DNA of 64,000 nt. It comes from an uncultured Bacteroidales bacterium. GTDB lineage: Bacteria; Bacteroidota; Bacteroidia; Bacteroidales; UBA932. Positions 40,646 through 50,602 of this stretch are shown one piece after another (the stretch's first letter is position 1; each line of letters opens with the position of its first letter). Made by a program: the position numbers and the translations under genes. The notes below the pieces were generated by a model. It ran no database searches and was not told the origin of the DNA. It saw nothing but the letters and a program-made list of their open reading frames with translations. The stretch lies in NCBI GenBank assembly GCA_900318445.1, contig ONKO01000001.1, forward strand, positions 1-64,000, written 5' to 3'.

Positions 40646-43393
40646 TTAGAAGTTGAACTTGACACCTACCCAGTAAACGCGGGTAGAGGGATAGTAGGCA
40701 CCCATCTGCTCAGGGTCGGCGAAGCCGATGTTGTCCAGGCTGAACAGGTTGGTTCCGGTAACGGAGACGGTGGCGTCGCAAATCTTGAGCGCCTTGCGGG
40801 GAATGGTGTAGGAAATACCCAGATTCCGCAGTTTGATGAAGGAGCCGTCGCGATACCACAGGGAGTTGCTGCGGTAGTTGTTATTGTTCTCCTGGGTGGT
40901 GAGGCGGGGCATGGTGGCGTAGGCTTCACGTCCGGGCGCCCAGGTGATTTCGCGGCTGAGGAAGGTATTGGAGATGGTTCCGTTCCCCACCAGCGGCTGG
41001 TACAGCGGGCTGTCGAGGAGGCTCACGGTGACACCCGTCACGCCCTGGAAGTCGGCATAGACCTTGAATCCTTTCCAGGATGCATGCAGGCCAAAGCCAA
41101 ACTGCATGATGGGCGTGGAGGTTCCGAACATCTTCACCTGGTCCTGGTTGTCAATGACACCGTCACCGTTCTGGTCGCGGTACTTGAGGTCTCCGGGACG
41201 CACCTCGCCAAAGCTCTGGCGGGGGCTGTTGTTAATCTCCACCTGGTTCTGGAAGATACCAATCACCTCCAGGCCATACTTCTGTCCCACAGGGTTTCCC
41301 TTGCGGTACAGGTAGTCGTAGAGCTGGTAGGCCTGGCCGTCGTTGATAACCTTGGTAAACAGCCAGCTGCCATTGGCATACAGGCCATACTCAAAGTCTC
41401 CGTGCCGGTTGTTCCAGTCCAGGGCCACATCCACACCCTTGTAGCTCTGCTCGCCCAGGCTCTGGTCGTTTACACCGATACCGATGACGCCCGAGATGTT
41501 GGACGGGGAGATGAGGATGTTGCTGCGGTTTTCCAGGAATGCGCTGGCACTGAGGCCCAGGCGCCCGGCAAAGAACTTGGTATCAACGCCCACGGTCACT
41601 TTCTTGGAAAGCTCGGGGGCCAGGGTCACAGCCGGCATGTCGCCTTCCTTGCGGCCGCTGTAGCTGGTACCGCCGTTGATACCGAAGTAGTAGCTGTTAC
41701 CGCTCACATAGTTCTCTCTCCAGAGCTCGTGCTCCAGGTCACCGTCGCTGCCGCTCATACCGGCCGATGCATAAGCCTTGATGTAAGGGTCTCCGGGAAG
41801 GATGACGGCTGCGAGGCTCACGGCCGGATAGAAGTGGAAGCGGTGTCCTTTGGGCATGTAGGCGCTGCCGGAGTAGTTAAGGACAACGTCGGCGAAGTAG
41901 CGGTTGTCCCAGTTGTAGCTGGCCGTAGCCAGGATTTCCTGCGTCTTGGAGGAGTTGTTCTGGCCGCTGAGGATCCAGGAGCGCTGGCGGTAGGCGGCGT
42001 GGGCCTCCACGTGGTTCTTGCCAAAGTTACCGGCCCAGTTGACGCGGCCCTGCAGTTCGAACTTCATCTGCAGGGAAGAGAACCAGTGGCTGAACTCCAC
42101 GGTCTTGGAGTTCTTGCCGTAGTAGAGCTGCTCGCTGAGGATGTAGCTGCGGTCTCCCTGCGCGGCGACGGTGCTCACCAGCTCGGAGTAACGGAACTCC
42201 TTGGTGGCATCTTCGGACAGACGGCCGATGTAGTCAAAGCCCACCTGAACGTCGGCCGACAGGCCGGGCAGAAGGGCGCCGAGGTCCTGGCGCAGGAGGG
42301 CATCGGCCAGCACCTTGGTCTGGGAGTACTGCTTCTGGCCGCTCTCCTGCAGCATGGCCACCGGGTTGTAGCTGGTGCCGGGATACAGGGAGCTTCCGCC
42401 GTAGGTACCATCGGCCTGCTTCACGGGGAAGGCCGCTGCGGGAAGGCCGTAGAGCACTCTCTCCAGGCGCCCGCTGTAGTTTCCCTTGTTGAACTCGCTG
42501 AGGCGGGCCATCACGCCAATCTTCATGGAAGTGGAACGGGTGATGTTCACATCCACGTTGGCGCGGATGCCCAGGCGGTTGTCGTAGTGGTTGCCGTTGT
42601 AGCGGTCGTCGGAGGTAGCCTTCTTGTACAGGAAGTCTTCCTTGAGATAGTCGAGGGCTGCGAAGTAGCGGAAGTTGCGGTTGCCGCCCTCGAAGGTGAA
42701 CTGGGCGTGGTGGTTGTCCCCGTGGTTACGGAAGACCTCGTTCCACCAGTCCACGTTAGGGTAGGCATAGGGATACTGTCCGCTGTAAAGGGCCAGGAGC
42801 TCGGCGTCGGAGTACTTGGCCGGAAGGCCGTCCAGGCTGCGGGCTTCGTTCATCATGAAGCCGTAGGTGTAGGCATCGGCAAATTCCGGGGCACGGAACA
42901 TCTTCTGCAGGCCGTACTGGTACTTGGCACTCACCTTGAGCTTGGAGTCGGAACCGCGTTTGGTGGTAATCATGACCACGCCGTTACCGCCTTTCACGCC
43001 ATAGAGCGCAGCGGCGGCGGCGTCCTTGAGGACAGTGATCTTGTCAATTTCCACTCCGGTAAGGTCTTCCACGTCACGGGGCAGGCCATCTACCAGCACC
43101 AGCGGGCTGTGGCCGTTCAGGCGCAGGGAAAGCTTGAGCTTGGACTGGTTGGAGTCGTAGGTACTGGAGCCCGTCTTCACCAGAAGGCCCGGGAGCTGCC
43201 CGTAAAGGGCATTCGATATGTCCGCTTCGGGGCTCTTTTCAAAGAGGCTGCTGCCGGCGACCGGGTTCACGTTGGCATTCAGGTGGAATGCGTTGCCCAG
43301 CGAGATGGAGTCCAGCATGGACTTATCCTGCGCGGAAGCCGTGGCGCCTGCAAGAAGAAGCGGAAGGATGATATATGTAAACAATCTTTTCAT
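40646..43393 (-). CDS. SusC/RagA-like TonB-dependent transporter (pair 2), no N-terminal extension
   Basis: About 915 residues from ATG 43393, with a signal peptide ending ATASAQ. The plug motifs are present: LRLNGHSPLVLVDGLPRD (about 94-111), ITVLKDAAAAALYGVKGGNG, VVMITTKRG. The barrel ends WVGVKFNF. Most SusC proteins begin with a carboxypeptidase-regulatory-like domain and a TonB-box. Here the signal peptide goes within about 50 residues to the plug, so that domain is absent. Its mate SusD is immediately downstream. It imports oligosaccharides across the outer membrane. Confidence 0.93.
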   Translation of the reverse strand: MKRLFTYIILPLLLAGATASAQDKSMLDSISLGNAFHLNANVNPVAGSSLFEKSPEADISNALYGQLPGLLVKTGSSTYDSNQSKLKLSLRLNGHSPLVLVDGLPRDVEDLTGVEIDKITVLKDAAAAALYGVKGGNGVVMITTKRGSDSKLKVSAKYQYGLQKMFRAPEFADAYTYGFMMNEARSLDGLPAKYSDAELLALYSGQYPYAYPNVDWWNEVFRNHGDNHHAQFTFEGGNRNFRYFAALDYLKEDFLYKKATSDDRYNGNHYDNRLGIRANVDVNITRSTSMKIGVMARLSEFNKGNYSGRLERVLYGLPAAAFPVKQADGTYGGSSLYPGTSYNPVAMLQESGQKQYSQTKVLADALLRQDLGALLPGLSADVQVGFDYIGRLSEDATKEFRYSELVSTVAAQGDRSYILSEQLYYGKNSKTVEFSHWFSSLQMKFELQGRVNWAGNFGKNHVEAHAAYRQRSWILSGQNNSSKTQEILATASYNWDNRYFADVVLNYSGSAYMPKGHRFHFYPAVSLAAVILPGDPYIKAYASAGMSGSDGDLEHELWRENYVSGNSYYFGINGGTSYSGRKEGDMPAVTLAPELSKKVTVGVDTKFFAGRLGLSASAFLENRSNILISPSNISGVIGIGVNDQSLGEQSYKGVDVALDWNNRHGDFEYGLYANGSWLFTKVINDGQAYQLYDYLYRKGNPVGQKYGLEVIGIFQNQVEINNSPRQSFGEVRPGDLKYRDQNGDGVIDNQDQVKMFGTSTPIMQFGFGLHASWKGFKVYADFQGVTGVTVSLLDSPLYQPLVGNGTISNTFLSREITWAPGREAYATMPRLTTQENNNNYRSNSLWYRDGSFIKLRNLGISYTIPRKALKICDATVSVTGTNLFSLDNIGFADPEQMGAYYPSTRVYWVGVKFNF

Positions 43394-43411
43394 CTTCGGG
43401 TACATTTTAGA

Positions 43412-45244
43412 TTATTTCCAACCCGGATTCTGCGTCATCCCGTAGTTCTTTTGGATTTCAACGGCAGGGATGGGAGCGAGATACCACTTGGTATCGAATT
43501 CGGTGTACCACTTGCGGGGCGGGTAGGCGTCTTTCACGGCAAAGCGGAAGACGGTGGCCTCGCTGTTCTTGTCGCCGATGGAGGTGAGGCCCTTCAGGGG
43601 CGTAGTGAAGGCTTCCTTGAGCCCCCAGCGCACCATGTCGAACCAGCGCACTTCCTCGAAGCCGAACTCCAGTTCGCGCTCCAGGATAAGGGCCTCGCGG
43701 AACTCTTCCTTCGAGAGACCTTCGGGCAGGTTCGGGAGCCCCACGCGGTTACGCACGGCATTCACATAGGAATAGGCCTTGTCGGAGGGACCGCCATCGG
43801 CCTCGTTGTAAGCCTCGGCGGCATTGAGGAGCACCTCTGCGAAGCGCATCATGCACCAGTGCGGAGGATTGGAACGGTCGCTCGACTGCTGCATCACGAA
43901 CTTCATCATGAGGAAGCCGGGGCAGCCGTCCTGATGGTACTTGTGGTTGTCGTAGGCACGGCCCACGGTACCGTCTCTCCAGATATCTCCGGGCACGCCC
44001 ACGTTCTCATACAGACGAGGGTCGCGAGTCTCGGTGAAGGTGGCGTTGCCCACCTTGAGGGTGCCCAGCGGGTCCGGACGGAAGAAGGGCTGCTCGGGCC
44101 AGTTGGCCTTGTTCTCCCAGTCAAAGTCCTCAGGGAAAGGATCTCCGTTGGCCCAGGGGAACTTGTTCACCCAGTTGAGGGAACAGCCGCTGCCGTAGGA
44201 GCCCTGAATCTCGAAGTGCTTGTCGTGGTAGCTGGTGCTGTTGCTCTTTCGGATGGAGATGATGGATTCGGCCGATGCGCGGTCGCTGTAGGCCTTGCGG
44301 TAGGCAAGCCGATAGTCACGGGGCTGGATGCCCTTCATGGGGTCGGCGATGGTGGCCTGCTCCAGGGCGTAACCGCCACTCGAGAGCTGCTCTCTCATGA
44401 AATCGTCGGCAGCGGCCTTGGCGGCCTGCCAGCGGGCGGCGCTGTAGTTTCCATAGCAGGTATACTCATCGGCCTGCGGATGCCACTTGGTGTCGGAGTT
44501 GAAGGTGGGAGAAGCGGCAAAGCACAGCACACGCAGTTTGAGGCCCAGGGCGGCGGCGCGCGTCATGCGGCCATTCTCGGTAGCGGGAACCGTCCAGGGA
44601 AGGCTGGGTGCAGCCTCGTCGCACAGATTCACGATGAAATCTACCGTCTCCGCAAACGTGGCGCGGGGATATTTCATCTCTTCGTCGGTCCTCACAGCGT
44701 GGTCCAGAATGGGCACGCCGCCCACATAGCGCAGCATGTTGGCATAGGCGATGGCCATGCACACCTTGGCCTCGGCCTTCTTGCGGGCCAGGAGGACAGG
44801 GTCCGCGTCCGGAATGCGGTCTGCGTTCTCCAGGAACAGCCAGGCATAGCGGATGGCGGTGTAGTCCTTCTCGGAGCCGAAGCGGTAGTTCTCGCCGCCG
44901 GCATAGGAGCCGGTGAGGTTGGCGCTGAGGCCGCCGGAGTAGTAGAGGTTGTTGGGGCCGTCGCTGTCGGAGTGCTTATTGGAAATAAAGTGGTCGGTGA
45001 TGGACTCCAGGAAGTCGCTTCCCATCTTGGAATCGAAGTCCGACACCAGACCGTAGGGAAGATTATAGTAGGCCGATGTGAGCACCTTGTCGGCATCCGT
45101 AAGGGTGGCGAACAGGGTGTCCAGGTTGGCACCGGAAGTCTCGGGGGCCCTGGAAAGGCCGGCGTCTCCCAGCTTGAGGCTTTCACAGGCAATCGCTCCT
45201 GCGCCCACAAGGGCGATAACAAGAATTTGGATATACTTTTTCAT
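43412..45244 (-). CDS. SusD/RagB-like nutrient-binding lipoprotein (pair 1)
   Basis: A 610-residue lipoprotein (GAIAC, Cys20). SusD signatures: AKVCMAIAYANMLRYVGGVPI (about 160-180), RAAALGLKLRVLCFAASPTFN, RFAEVLLNAAEAYNEA, YVNAVRNRVGLPNLP, LERELEFGFEEVRWFDMVRWG, and a C-terminal YLAPIPAVEIQKNYGMTQNP. It sits 12 nt after the large SusC. The two SusD proteins differ in size and sequence, so each pair probably handles a different ligand or form. Confidence 0.95.
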   Translation of the reverse strand: MKKYIQILVIALVGAGAIACESLKLGDAGLSRAPETSGANLDTLFATLTDADKVLTSAYYNLPYGLVSDFDSKMGSDFLESITDHFISNKHSDSDGPNNLYYSGGLSANLTGSYAGGENYRFGSEKDYTAIRYAWLFLENADRIPDADPVLLARKKAEAKVCMAIAYANMLRYVGGVPILDHAVRTDEEMKYPRATFAETVDFIVNLCDEAAPSLPWTVPATENGRMTRAAALGLKLRVLCFAASPTFNSDTKWHPQADEYTCYGNYSAARWQAAKAAADDFMREQLSSGGYALEQATIADPMKGIQPRDYRLAYRKAYSDRASAESIISIRKSNSTSYHDKHFEIQGSYGSGCSLNWVNKFPWANGDPFPEDFDWENKANWPEQPFFRPDPLGTLKVGNATFTETRDPRLYENVGVPGDIWRDGTVGRAYDNHKYHQDGCPGFLMMKFVMQQSSDRSNPPHWCMMRFAEVLLNAAEAYNEADGGPSDKAYSYVNAVRNRVGLPNLPEGLSKEEFREALILERELEFGFEEVRWFDMVRWGLKEAFTTPLKGLTSIGDKNSEATVFRFAVKDAYPPRKWYTEFDTKWYLAPIPAVEIQKNYGMTQNPGWK

Positions 45245-45256
45245 AGGACGCCTGAT

Positions 45257-48200
45257 TTAGAAAGTGATGTTGATGGCCAGGTTGTAGGTCTTCACCAGCG
45301 GGTAGTTACCGCTGGAGGAGCTGGACTTGGCCTCGGGATCCTGCAGCTTCATCTTGGAGAAGGTGAGGAGGTTGTAACCCGTGAACATGAGGCCCAGGCT
45401 GCTGATACCCAGCTTCGAGAACACCTTGTTCTTGGAGAAGGTGTAGCCAAAGCTGGCGCTCTTGAGTCGGATGTAGGAAGCGTCCACGGTCCAGAGGGTG
45501 GAGTCCATGGAGTTCCAGGGGTAGTTGGTCTTGGTGAAGCGCGGCAGGTAACCGTCCTCACGGCCGGGGGCCCAGGGATTGTCGTTGTCTATCCAGCAGC
45601 CGTCGGCAAAGTAGCTGAGGAGGCCGCGGTGACCGGAGTTGGTGAACGGGATGCGGTAGTCGGCATTCCATACACGGCTCACGTTGGTGGCGGCAATCCA
45701 GTTGAGCTGCAGGTTGAAGCCCTTGTAGCCGAAGCGCCAGTTGGAACCGAACACGTACTCCGGACGGTTGGGATAACCGTCGTACATACGGTCGCGGCCG
45801 TCGATGATACCGTCACCGCTCAGGTCCTTGTACATACAGTCGCCGGGATACACGGCATTGGAAGGCTGCGGCAGGTTCGGGTTCAGACGGAGAACGCCGT
45901 CGGCATCGCGGTAGAAGTCACTCTTCTGGTACAGGCGCTCGAACTGGTACAGCATGTAGCGGCCGGTAGATCCGCCGGTCTCCCGCTGGTACTCGAATTC
46001 GGGTTCCACCTCATCCTCGAAAACAATCTTGTTACGGGCATAGGTAACGTTAGCGCTGATATCGTAGGTAAAGTTACCCACGTGGTCCTTCCAGCCCAGC
46101 TCCATCTCAAAGCCCTTGTTGTCCACGATACCCAGGTTCATGTTCGGGAGGCTGGTGGCAATGATGGAAGGCAGGGACTTCGGGGAGATGAGGATACCGG
46201 TACGGTGCTCCTGGAAGATATCACCGCTGAAATGCAGGCGATAATTGAACAGGTCAAAGTCCAGGCCGATGTTGCTCTTGAGAGCCGTTTCCCAGGTAAC
46301 ACCCGGGTTACCCGGAGTTCCCAGCTCATAACGGGGAACGCCGTCGCTCTTGCCCGTTCCGAAGTAGTAGGAGCCGGCCTCGTTCCACACGCCGTCCATG
46401 TACATGAAACGGACGGAGTTGCCCTGGTCGTTACCTACCTTACCGATGGAGGCGCGCAGCTTGAGGAAGTCCACCCACGGAACTTTCTTCATGAAATTCT
46501 CCTCGGAAATCACCCAGCCGATGGAAGCGGAAGGGAACAGACCGTAACGGGTCTTACCGGGGGCGAAGTTCTCGGAACCGTTGTAACCGGCGCTCACGTC
46601 CACCAGGTACTTGTCCTTGTAGCCATAGGTGGCGCGGGCCACCCAGCCCACGTAACCGTAAGGCAGCCAGCTGTACTTGCTGGGATAGTAGTCGCGGCTC
46701 TGGTTGTACAGGAGCAGGCCGGTAACCTGGTGCTTGCCCGCAAACTTGCGGTTATAGTCTACACGGGCCTCAATATACCAGCTCTTGTCGTCGTCGGTGG
46801 ACTCGCTGTAGCTGAGGGTAGGCTCGGAGCCGCTGATGACCGGCAGATAGGTGCGGTCAAAAGCGGGGTCGGTCATGGAAAGGCCGCTGTTGTCGGCCCA
46901 GGACTGGTACTCGATGGTCTGGTGATAACCGCCGCTGCCCGTGCGCTTCTTGGTAATGGCCATGTCGGTGTCATAGCTGCCCTTCACGGAAACGCTCAGG
47001 CCCTGCGTAAGGAAGTCCAGGCGCTGGGTGATGGACATGTCCATGTCCAAGGTGGTCTTGTACTTGTTCTGGTAACCGGACCAGTAGTAGTACTCCCAGC
47101 CGTTCCACTTGGTAAGGCCGTCGGGCAGGGCATCGTAGGACACCACCGTAACGGGCATGCCGTTCACAATACCCGGCGAGGCCGTGGGGTGGGCCCACAG
47201 CATGGTGAGCATCCAGATATTGTCACGGTCGCTCGCCAGCGGTTCGCGGGTATTGCCGATGACGCCGCTGATGTTGAACTTCATGTCCGTGGTCTCGGTG
47301 AGCTTGAAGTCCAGGTTGGCGCGGTAGTTATACCGGTTGTAGGAGTAGTTGTTGTCGTAGGTAACGTCCGGAATCTGCTTCAGGAGACCGTTCTGGAACA
47401 TGTAACCCATGGAGACGAAGTACCGCACCTTGTCGGAACCGCCGCTGATGTTGATGTTGTTCTTGGTCTGGACAAAAGCTTTCCGGAACATGAGCTCGTG
47501 CCACTGCGTGTTGGGGAACATGATGGGGTCGCTTCCCGTGCGGTAAGCCTCGATGGCCTCCGGGGTAAAGTACAGGCCGGGGTCTGTCTTGCCGTCGTTC
47601 CACTGGTACACGTTGTAATAACGGGCGAAGTCGTAGCTGGAGCTCTGGGTGATGTAGGACATGGGGACCTGCACACCGGTGATGGAGCTCACGGAAATCT
47701 TGGGCTTGCCGGCATCTCCGCGCTTGGTGGTGACGATGATGACACCGTTAGCGCCTCGCACACCGAACACGGCCGTGGAGGCAGCATCCTTGAGGATGGA
47801 CAGGCTCTCGATTTCGTTCGGGTCTACCGTGTTGAGGGGACGTTCCACGCCGTCCACCAGGATGAGCGGGGCTGCGTTGGAGTCACTCAGGGAACCGGCG
47901 CCTCGGATGTAGATCTTGGCATAGTCTTCACCGGGCTGACCCGTTTCCTGCACGGTGGCGACACCGGGCATCTGGCCGGCCAGCACGTTGGTGACGTCGG
48001 CCACAGGCGCCTTGATGAGGGCCTTGTTGTCGATGGAGGTCAAAGCACCCGTGACCGTTGCCTTAGTCTGAGTACCATAAGCAACCACCACCGTGGCTTC
48101 GATGGACTGGGTGTCGTCTCTGAGGACAACGGTAATGTTCCGCTGTTTCCCCACTTTCACCTCTTCGGTCACATAACCTAGAGCAGAGACTTCCAGCACC

Positions 48201-48424
48201 GCAGTCTCACCGGGAACGATGAGCGTAAAGCGCCCGTCCACGTCGGCAGCCGCACCGGTGGTGGTCCCCTTGAGGGTGACGCCAGCACCGATTACCGGCA
48301 AACCTTCTGCGTCCACCACCGTACCTTTGACGGTGATGCCCTTCTGTGCCTGTACAGAAGGAACCCATAGCAGGAGACACAGTACAGCAGCCAGTCTTGC
48401 AAATTGGACTACTTTGTGTTTCAT
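45257..48424 (-). CDS. SusC/RagA-like TonB-dependent transporter (pair 1)
   Basis: A 1,055-residue protein with a signal peptide (VPSVQAQ), a carboxypeptidase-regulatory-like domain (about 29-105; ITVKGTVVDAEGLPVIGAGV), a plug with TQSIEATVVVAYGTQTKATVT, APLILVDGVERPL and ILKDAASTAVFGVRGANGVI, and a 22-strand barrel ending YNLAINITF. It is of full SusC length. It lies 54 nt after the GH20 gene; no clear promoter box is seen in the gap, which suggests read-through from upstream genes. Confidence 0.96.
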   Translation of the reverse strand: MKHKVVQFARLAAVLCLLLWVPSVQAQKGITVKGTVVDAEGLPVIGAGVTLKGTTTGAAADVDGRFTLIVPGETAVLEVSALGYVTEEVKVGKQRNITVVLRDDTQSIEATVVVAYGTQTKATVTGALTSIDNKALIKAPVADVTNVLAGQMPGVATVQETGQPGEDYAKIYIRGAGSLSDSNAAPLILVDGVERPLNTVDPNEIESLSILKDAASTAVFGVRGANGVIIVTTKRGDAGKPKISVSSITGVQVPMSYITQSSSYDFARYYNVYQWNDGKTDPGLYFTPEAIEAYRTGSDPIMFPNTQWHELMFRKAFVQTKNNINISGGSDKVRYFVSMGYMFQNGLLKQIPDVTYDNNYSYNRYNYRANLDFKLTETTDMKFNISGVIGNTREPLASDRDNIWMLTMLWAHPTASPGIVNGMPVTVVSYDALPDGLTKWNGWEYYYWSGYQNKYKTTLDMDMSITQRLDFLTQGLSVSVKGSYDTDMAITKKRTGSGGYHQTIEYQSWADNSGLSMTDPAFDRTYLPVISGSEPTLSYSESTDDDKSWYIEARVDYNRKFAGKHQVTGLLLYNQSRDYYPSKYSWLPYGYVGWVARATYGYKDKYLVDVSAGYNGSENFAPGKTRYGLFPSASIGWVISEENFMKKVPWVDFLKLRASIGKVGNDQGNSVRFMYMDGVWNEAGSYYFGTGKSDGVPRYELGTPGNPGVTWETALKSNIGLDFDLFNYRLHFSGDIFQEHRTGILISPKSLPSIIATSLPNMNLGIVDNKGFEMELGWKDHVGNFTYDISANVTYARNKIVFEDEVEPEFEYQRETGGSTGRYMLYQFERLYQKSDFYRDADGVLRLNPNLPQPSNAVYPGDCMYKDLSGDGIIDGRDRMYDGYPNRPEYVFGSNWRFGYKGFNLQLNWIAATNVSRVWNADYRIPFTNSGHRGLLSYFADGCWIDNDNPWAPGREDGYLPRFTKTNYPWNSMDSTLWTVDASYIRLKSASFGYTFSKNKVFSKLGISSLGLMFTGYNLLTFSKMKLQDPEAKSSSSSGNYPLVKTYNLAINITF

Positions 48425-48478
48425 GGAGTAGTAAATTTGGTTAATTAATAGTAGTGTGTTAGTTTGTTTCTTATGTGG

Positions 48479-50602
48479 TTAGCGAATGTCTATGTTTCGC
48501 CATTTTTCCGTACCGGGCCGGCGGATGAGGACCTCTCCCTTGTTACGGGCCGTGGTCCAGCCGCCGTTTACGTTACTCAGGTATACTACCTTTATGTGGT
48601 GGATTCCTTTCTCCAGTACCAGGGCGCCGTCGTGGCGGAAGTTTTTCTTGATTTCTCCCCGGTTGTCAATGACAAGACGTCCGTCAATCCACACTTCGTC
48701 GTAGAGGGAGCTGAACTGCCAGGTGCCGGTCTCGGGCACTTTGAAGTAGCCCTCGGCCTCGGCGGCAAAGAACTGGGGGTCCTGCATGTTTCCGTTAAAG
48801 GGATACAGCTTGGGGAGTTTGCGAATGTCGTCCAGCTCTGTGCAGGTCCATTGCGTTCCAAAAGGAATGTCGTGCGGAATGGTAAAGCAGCCGGGCGTAT
48901 GGCGAACGGAGAGTTTGCCGGTGAGCTGTTCCGGATGGAGGGCCGGGATGGGCTCCATCTTCTCCAGGGTAATGAGGCGCTCCTCGCTCAGCTTTCCGTA
49001 GGAGGAAAGGCTGGCAATGCGGAGCAGGCCGCTTTCCTTCACCACAATGGGGCCGGTATAGCGGGCCGATGCTGCCGTTGGCTTACTGCCATCGAGCGTA
49101 TACACCATGTCCATGGGACGGGACGTCGTGAAGGTGAGGACGGCCGAGTCGCGGAAGGCCATCTGGCCGTAGGAACCGCCGGGCTGCTCGGGAAGGGGCA
49201 TGTGATAAGTGACGCCCATAGCGTCCAGGCGGGCGCAGGCAGCGTCCAGCCGCTGGCAGAAACTGGCAAAATCCTTCTTCTCCAGGGGCGTCCAGGCAGT
49301 CTCGGCCACGGCGAACATCTTGGGGAAGGTGAGGTAATCCCGCATGGTGTCGGAGTAGATGTACTCGCTCCAGAGGTTGCCCTGTACGCCCAGTATGTGC
49401 CTGGCTTCCTCAGCGGAGAGTTCCGCGGGAACGGGGTTGTAGTCGTAGGGAACCTGCAGGACGGAGTGGTGCGCATAGCACTCGGGCTCGGCCTTGGGAT
49501 CTCCCTGATAGTGGTTGAGGTACAGGCCACCGCTGCCGGGGGTCATCACTACGTCGTGGCCTTCACGGGCGGCCTGGATGCCGCCTTTCTCACCACGCCA
49601 GCTCATGACGGTGGCATTGGGGGAAAGGCCGCCTTCCAGAATCTCGTCCCAGCCTACGAGGCTCTTGCCGTACTTGGCCAGGATGCCTTCCATGCGTTTT
49701 ACCGCATAGCTCTGGAGCTTCTCTTCGGCCGTACCGGCGTCATCGGCCTTCAGTCCCTCGGCGGCGATGCGCGCCTGGCAGGCCGGGCATTTTTCCCAGC
49801 GCACCTTCTTGCACTCGTCTCCGCCGATGTGCATGTACTTTCCGGGGAACAGAGGGGCAACCTCGGCCACCACGTCCTCCAGGAACTGGAAGGTGAATTC
49901 ACTGCCGGGACAAAGGACAATGTCCGGAGAGCCCCAGGTATAGAAGTTTTTCACAGGCTGCTTGTCACAGGAGAGCTCGGGATAGGAACGGATGGCAGCC
50001 ATGCTGTGGCCGGGCATCTCAATCTCCGGGACCACCGTGATGAAGTGCTGGGCGGCGTAAGCCACCACTTCCTTCACGTCTTCCTGGGTATAGTAACCTT
50101 CTGTAACCGTACCGTCAAACTCGATACGGGAAGCACCCACTTCCGTGAGGGCGGGGTACTTCTTGATTTCAATGCGCCAGCCCTGGTCGTCGGTGAGGTG
50201 CCAGTGCATGACATTGATCTTGTACTGCGAGAGAATGTCAATGTGCTTTTTAATCTCGTCTACGCTCATGAAGTGGCGCGCGGCGTCCACCATGAAACCA
50301 CGCCAGCGGAAACGGGGGTAATCCTTGATTTTCACACAGGGGATGGTTCCGTCCGCCTCCAGCTGGGAGAGGGTCTGGCGGGCATAGAAGAGGCCGGCCT
50401 CGGTGGAGGCCACGACCTTTGCGCGCGTGCGCGTGATGTCAATGGTGTAGCCTTCGGCAGGGATTTTAGCCTTGCTGTCCAGCACGTACTTTACCTGGTT
50501 TTTCTCCGAGATGGTAAAAACCCCGTCCCGCACCTGCATTTCTGCGGGAGCGGGAATGAGCTGGGGAACCAGAGTAAGCAGAATCGCAAACAGTTTTATC
50601 AT
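48479..50602 (-). CDS. GH20 beta-N-acetylhexosaminidase
   Basis: A 707-residue protein. A short signal-like N-terminus (MIKLFAILLTLVPQLIPAP), a GH20b domain (about 20-95) and the catalytic barrel (about 97-430) follow. The barrel has HFMSVDEIKKHIDILSQYKI, HWHLTDDQGWRIEI and the catalytic pair HIGGDE (258-263; Asp262 for substrate-assisted catalysis, Glu263 as acid). Trp residues YTWGSPD and NLWSEYI line the subsite. C-terminal FN3/CHB-HEX-like (about 440-540) and PA14-like (about 590-700; WIDGRLVIDNRG) domains follow. It releases terminal GlcNAc or GalNAc. Its start overlaps the phosphatase stop by 4 nt (ATGA), so it is translated together with it. Confidence 0.95.
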   Translation of the reverse strand: MIKLFAILLTLVPQLIPAPAEMQVRDGVFTISEKNQVKYVLDSKAKIPAEGYTIDITRTRAKVVASTEAGLFYARQTLSQLEADGTIPCVKIKDYPRFRWRGFMVDAARHFMSVDEIKKHIDILSQYKINVMHWHLTDDQGWRIEIKKYPALTEVGASRIEFDGTVTEGYYTQEDVKEVVAYAAQHFITVVPEIEMPGHSMAAIRSYPELSCDKQPVKNFYTWGSPDIVLCPGSEFTFQFLEDVVAEVAPLFPGKYMHIGGDECKKVRWEKCPACQARIAAEGLKADDAGTAEEKLQSYAVKRMEGILAKYGKSLVGWDEILEGGLSPNATVMSWRGEKGGIQAAREGHDVVMTPGSGGLYLNHYQGDPKAEPECYAHHSVLQVPYDYNPVPAELSAEEARHILGVQGNLWSEYIYSDTMRDYLTFPKMFAVAETAWTPLEKKDFASFCQRLDAACARLDAMGVTYHMPLPEQPGGSYGQMAFRDSAVLTFTTSRPMDMVYTLDGSKPTAASARYTGPIVVKESGLLRIASLSSYGKLSEERLITLEKMEPIPALHPEQLTGKLSVRHTPGCFTIPHDIPFGTQWTCTELDDIRKLPKLYPFNGNMQDPQFFAAEAEGYFKVPETGTWQFSSLYDEVWIDGRLVIDNRGEIKKNFRHDGALVLEKGIHHIKVVYLSNVNGGWTTARNKGEVLIRRPGTEKWRNIDIR

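Noticed and set aside
41084..48181. A 2,365-codon open frame on the plus strand
   Set aside because: It lies antisense to two SusC and one SusD gene that have full domain signatures. Its translation is rich in Val, Gly, His and Ala without domains, as expected for a shadow of GC-rich coding DNA.
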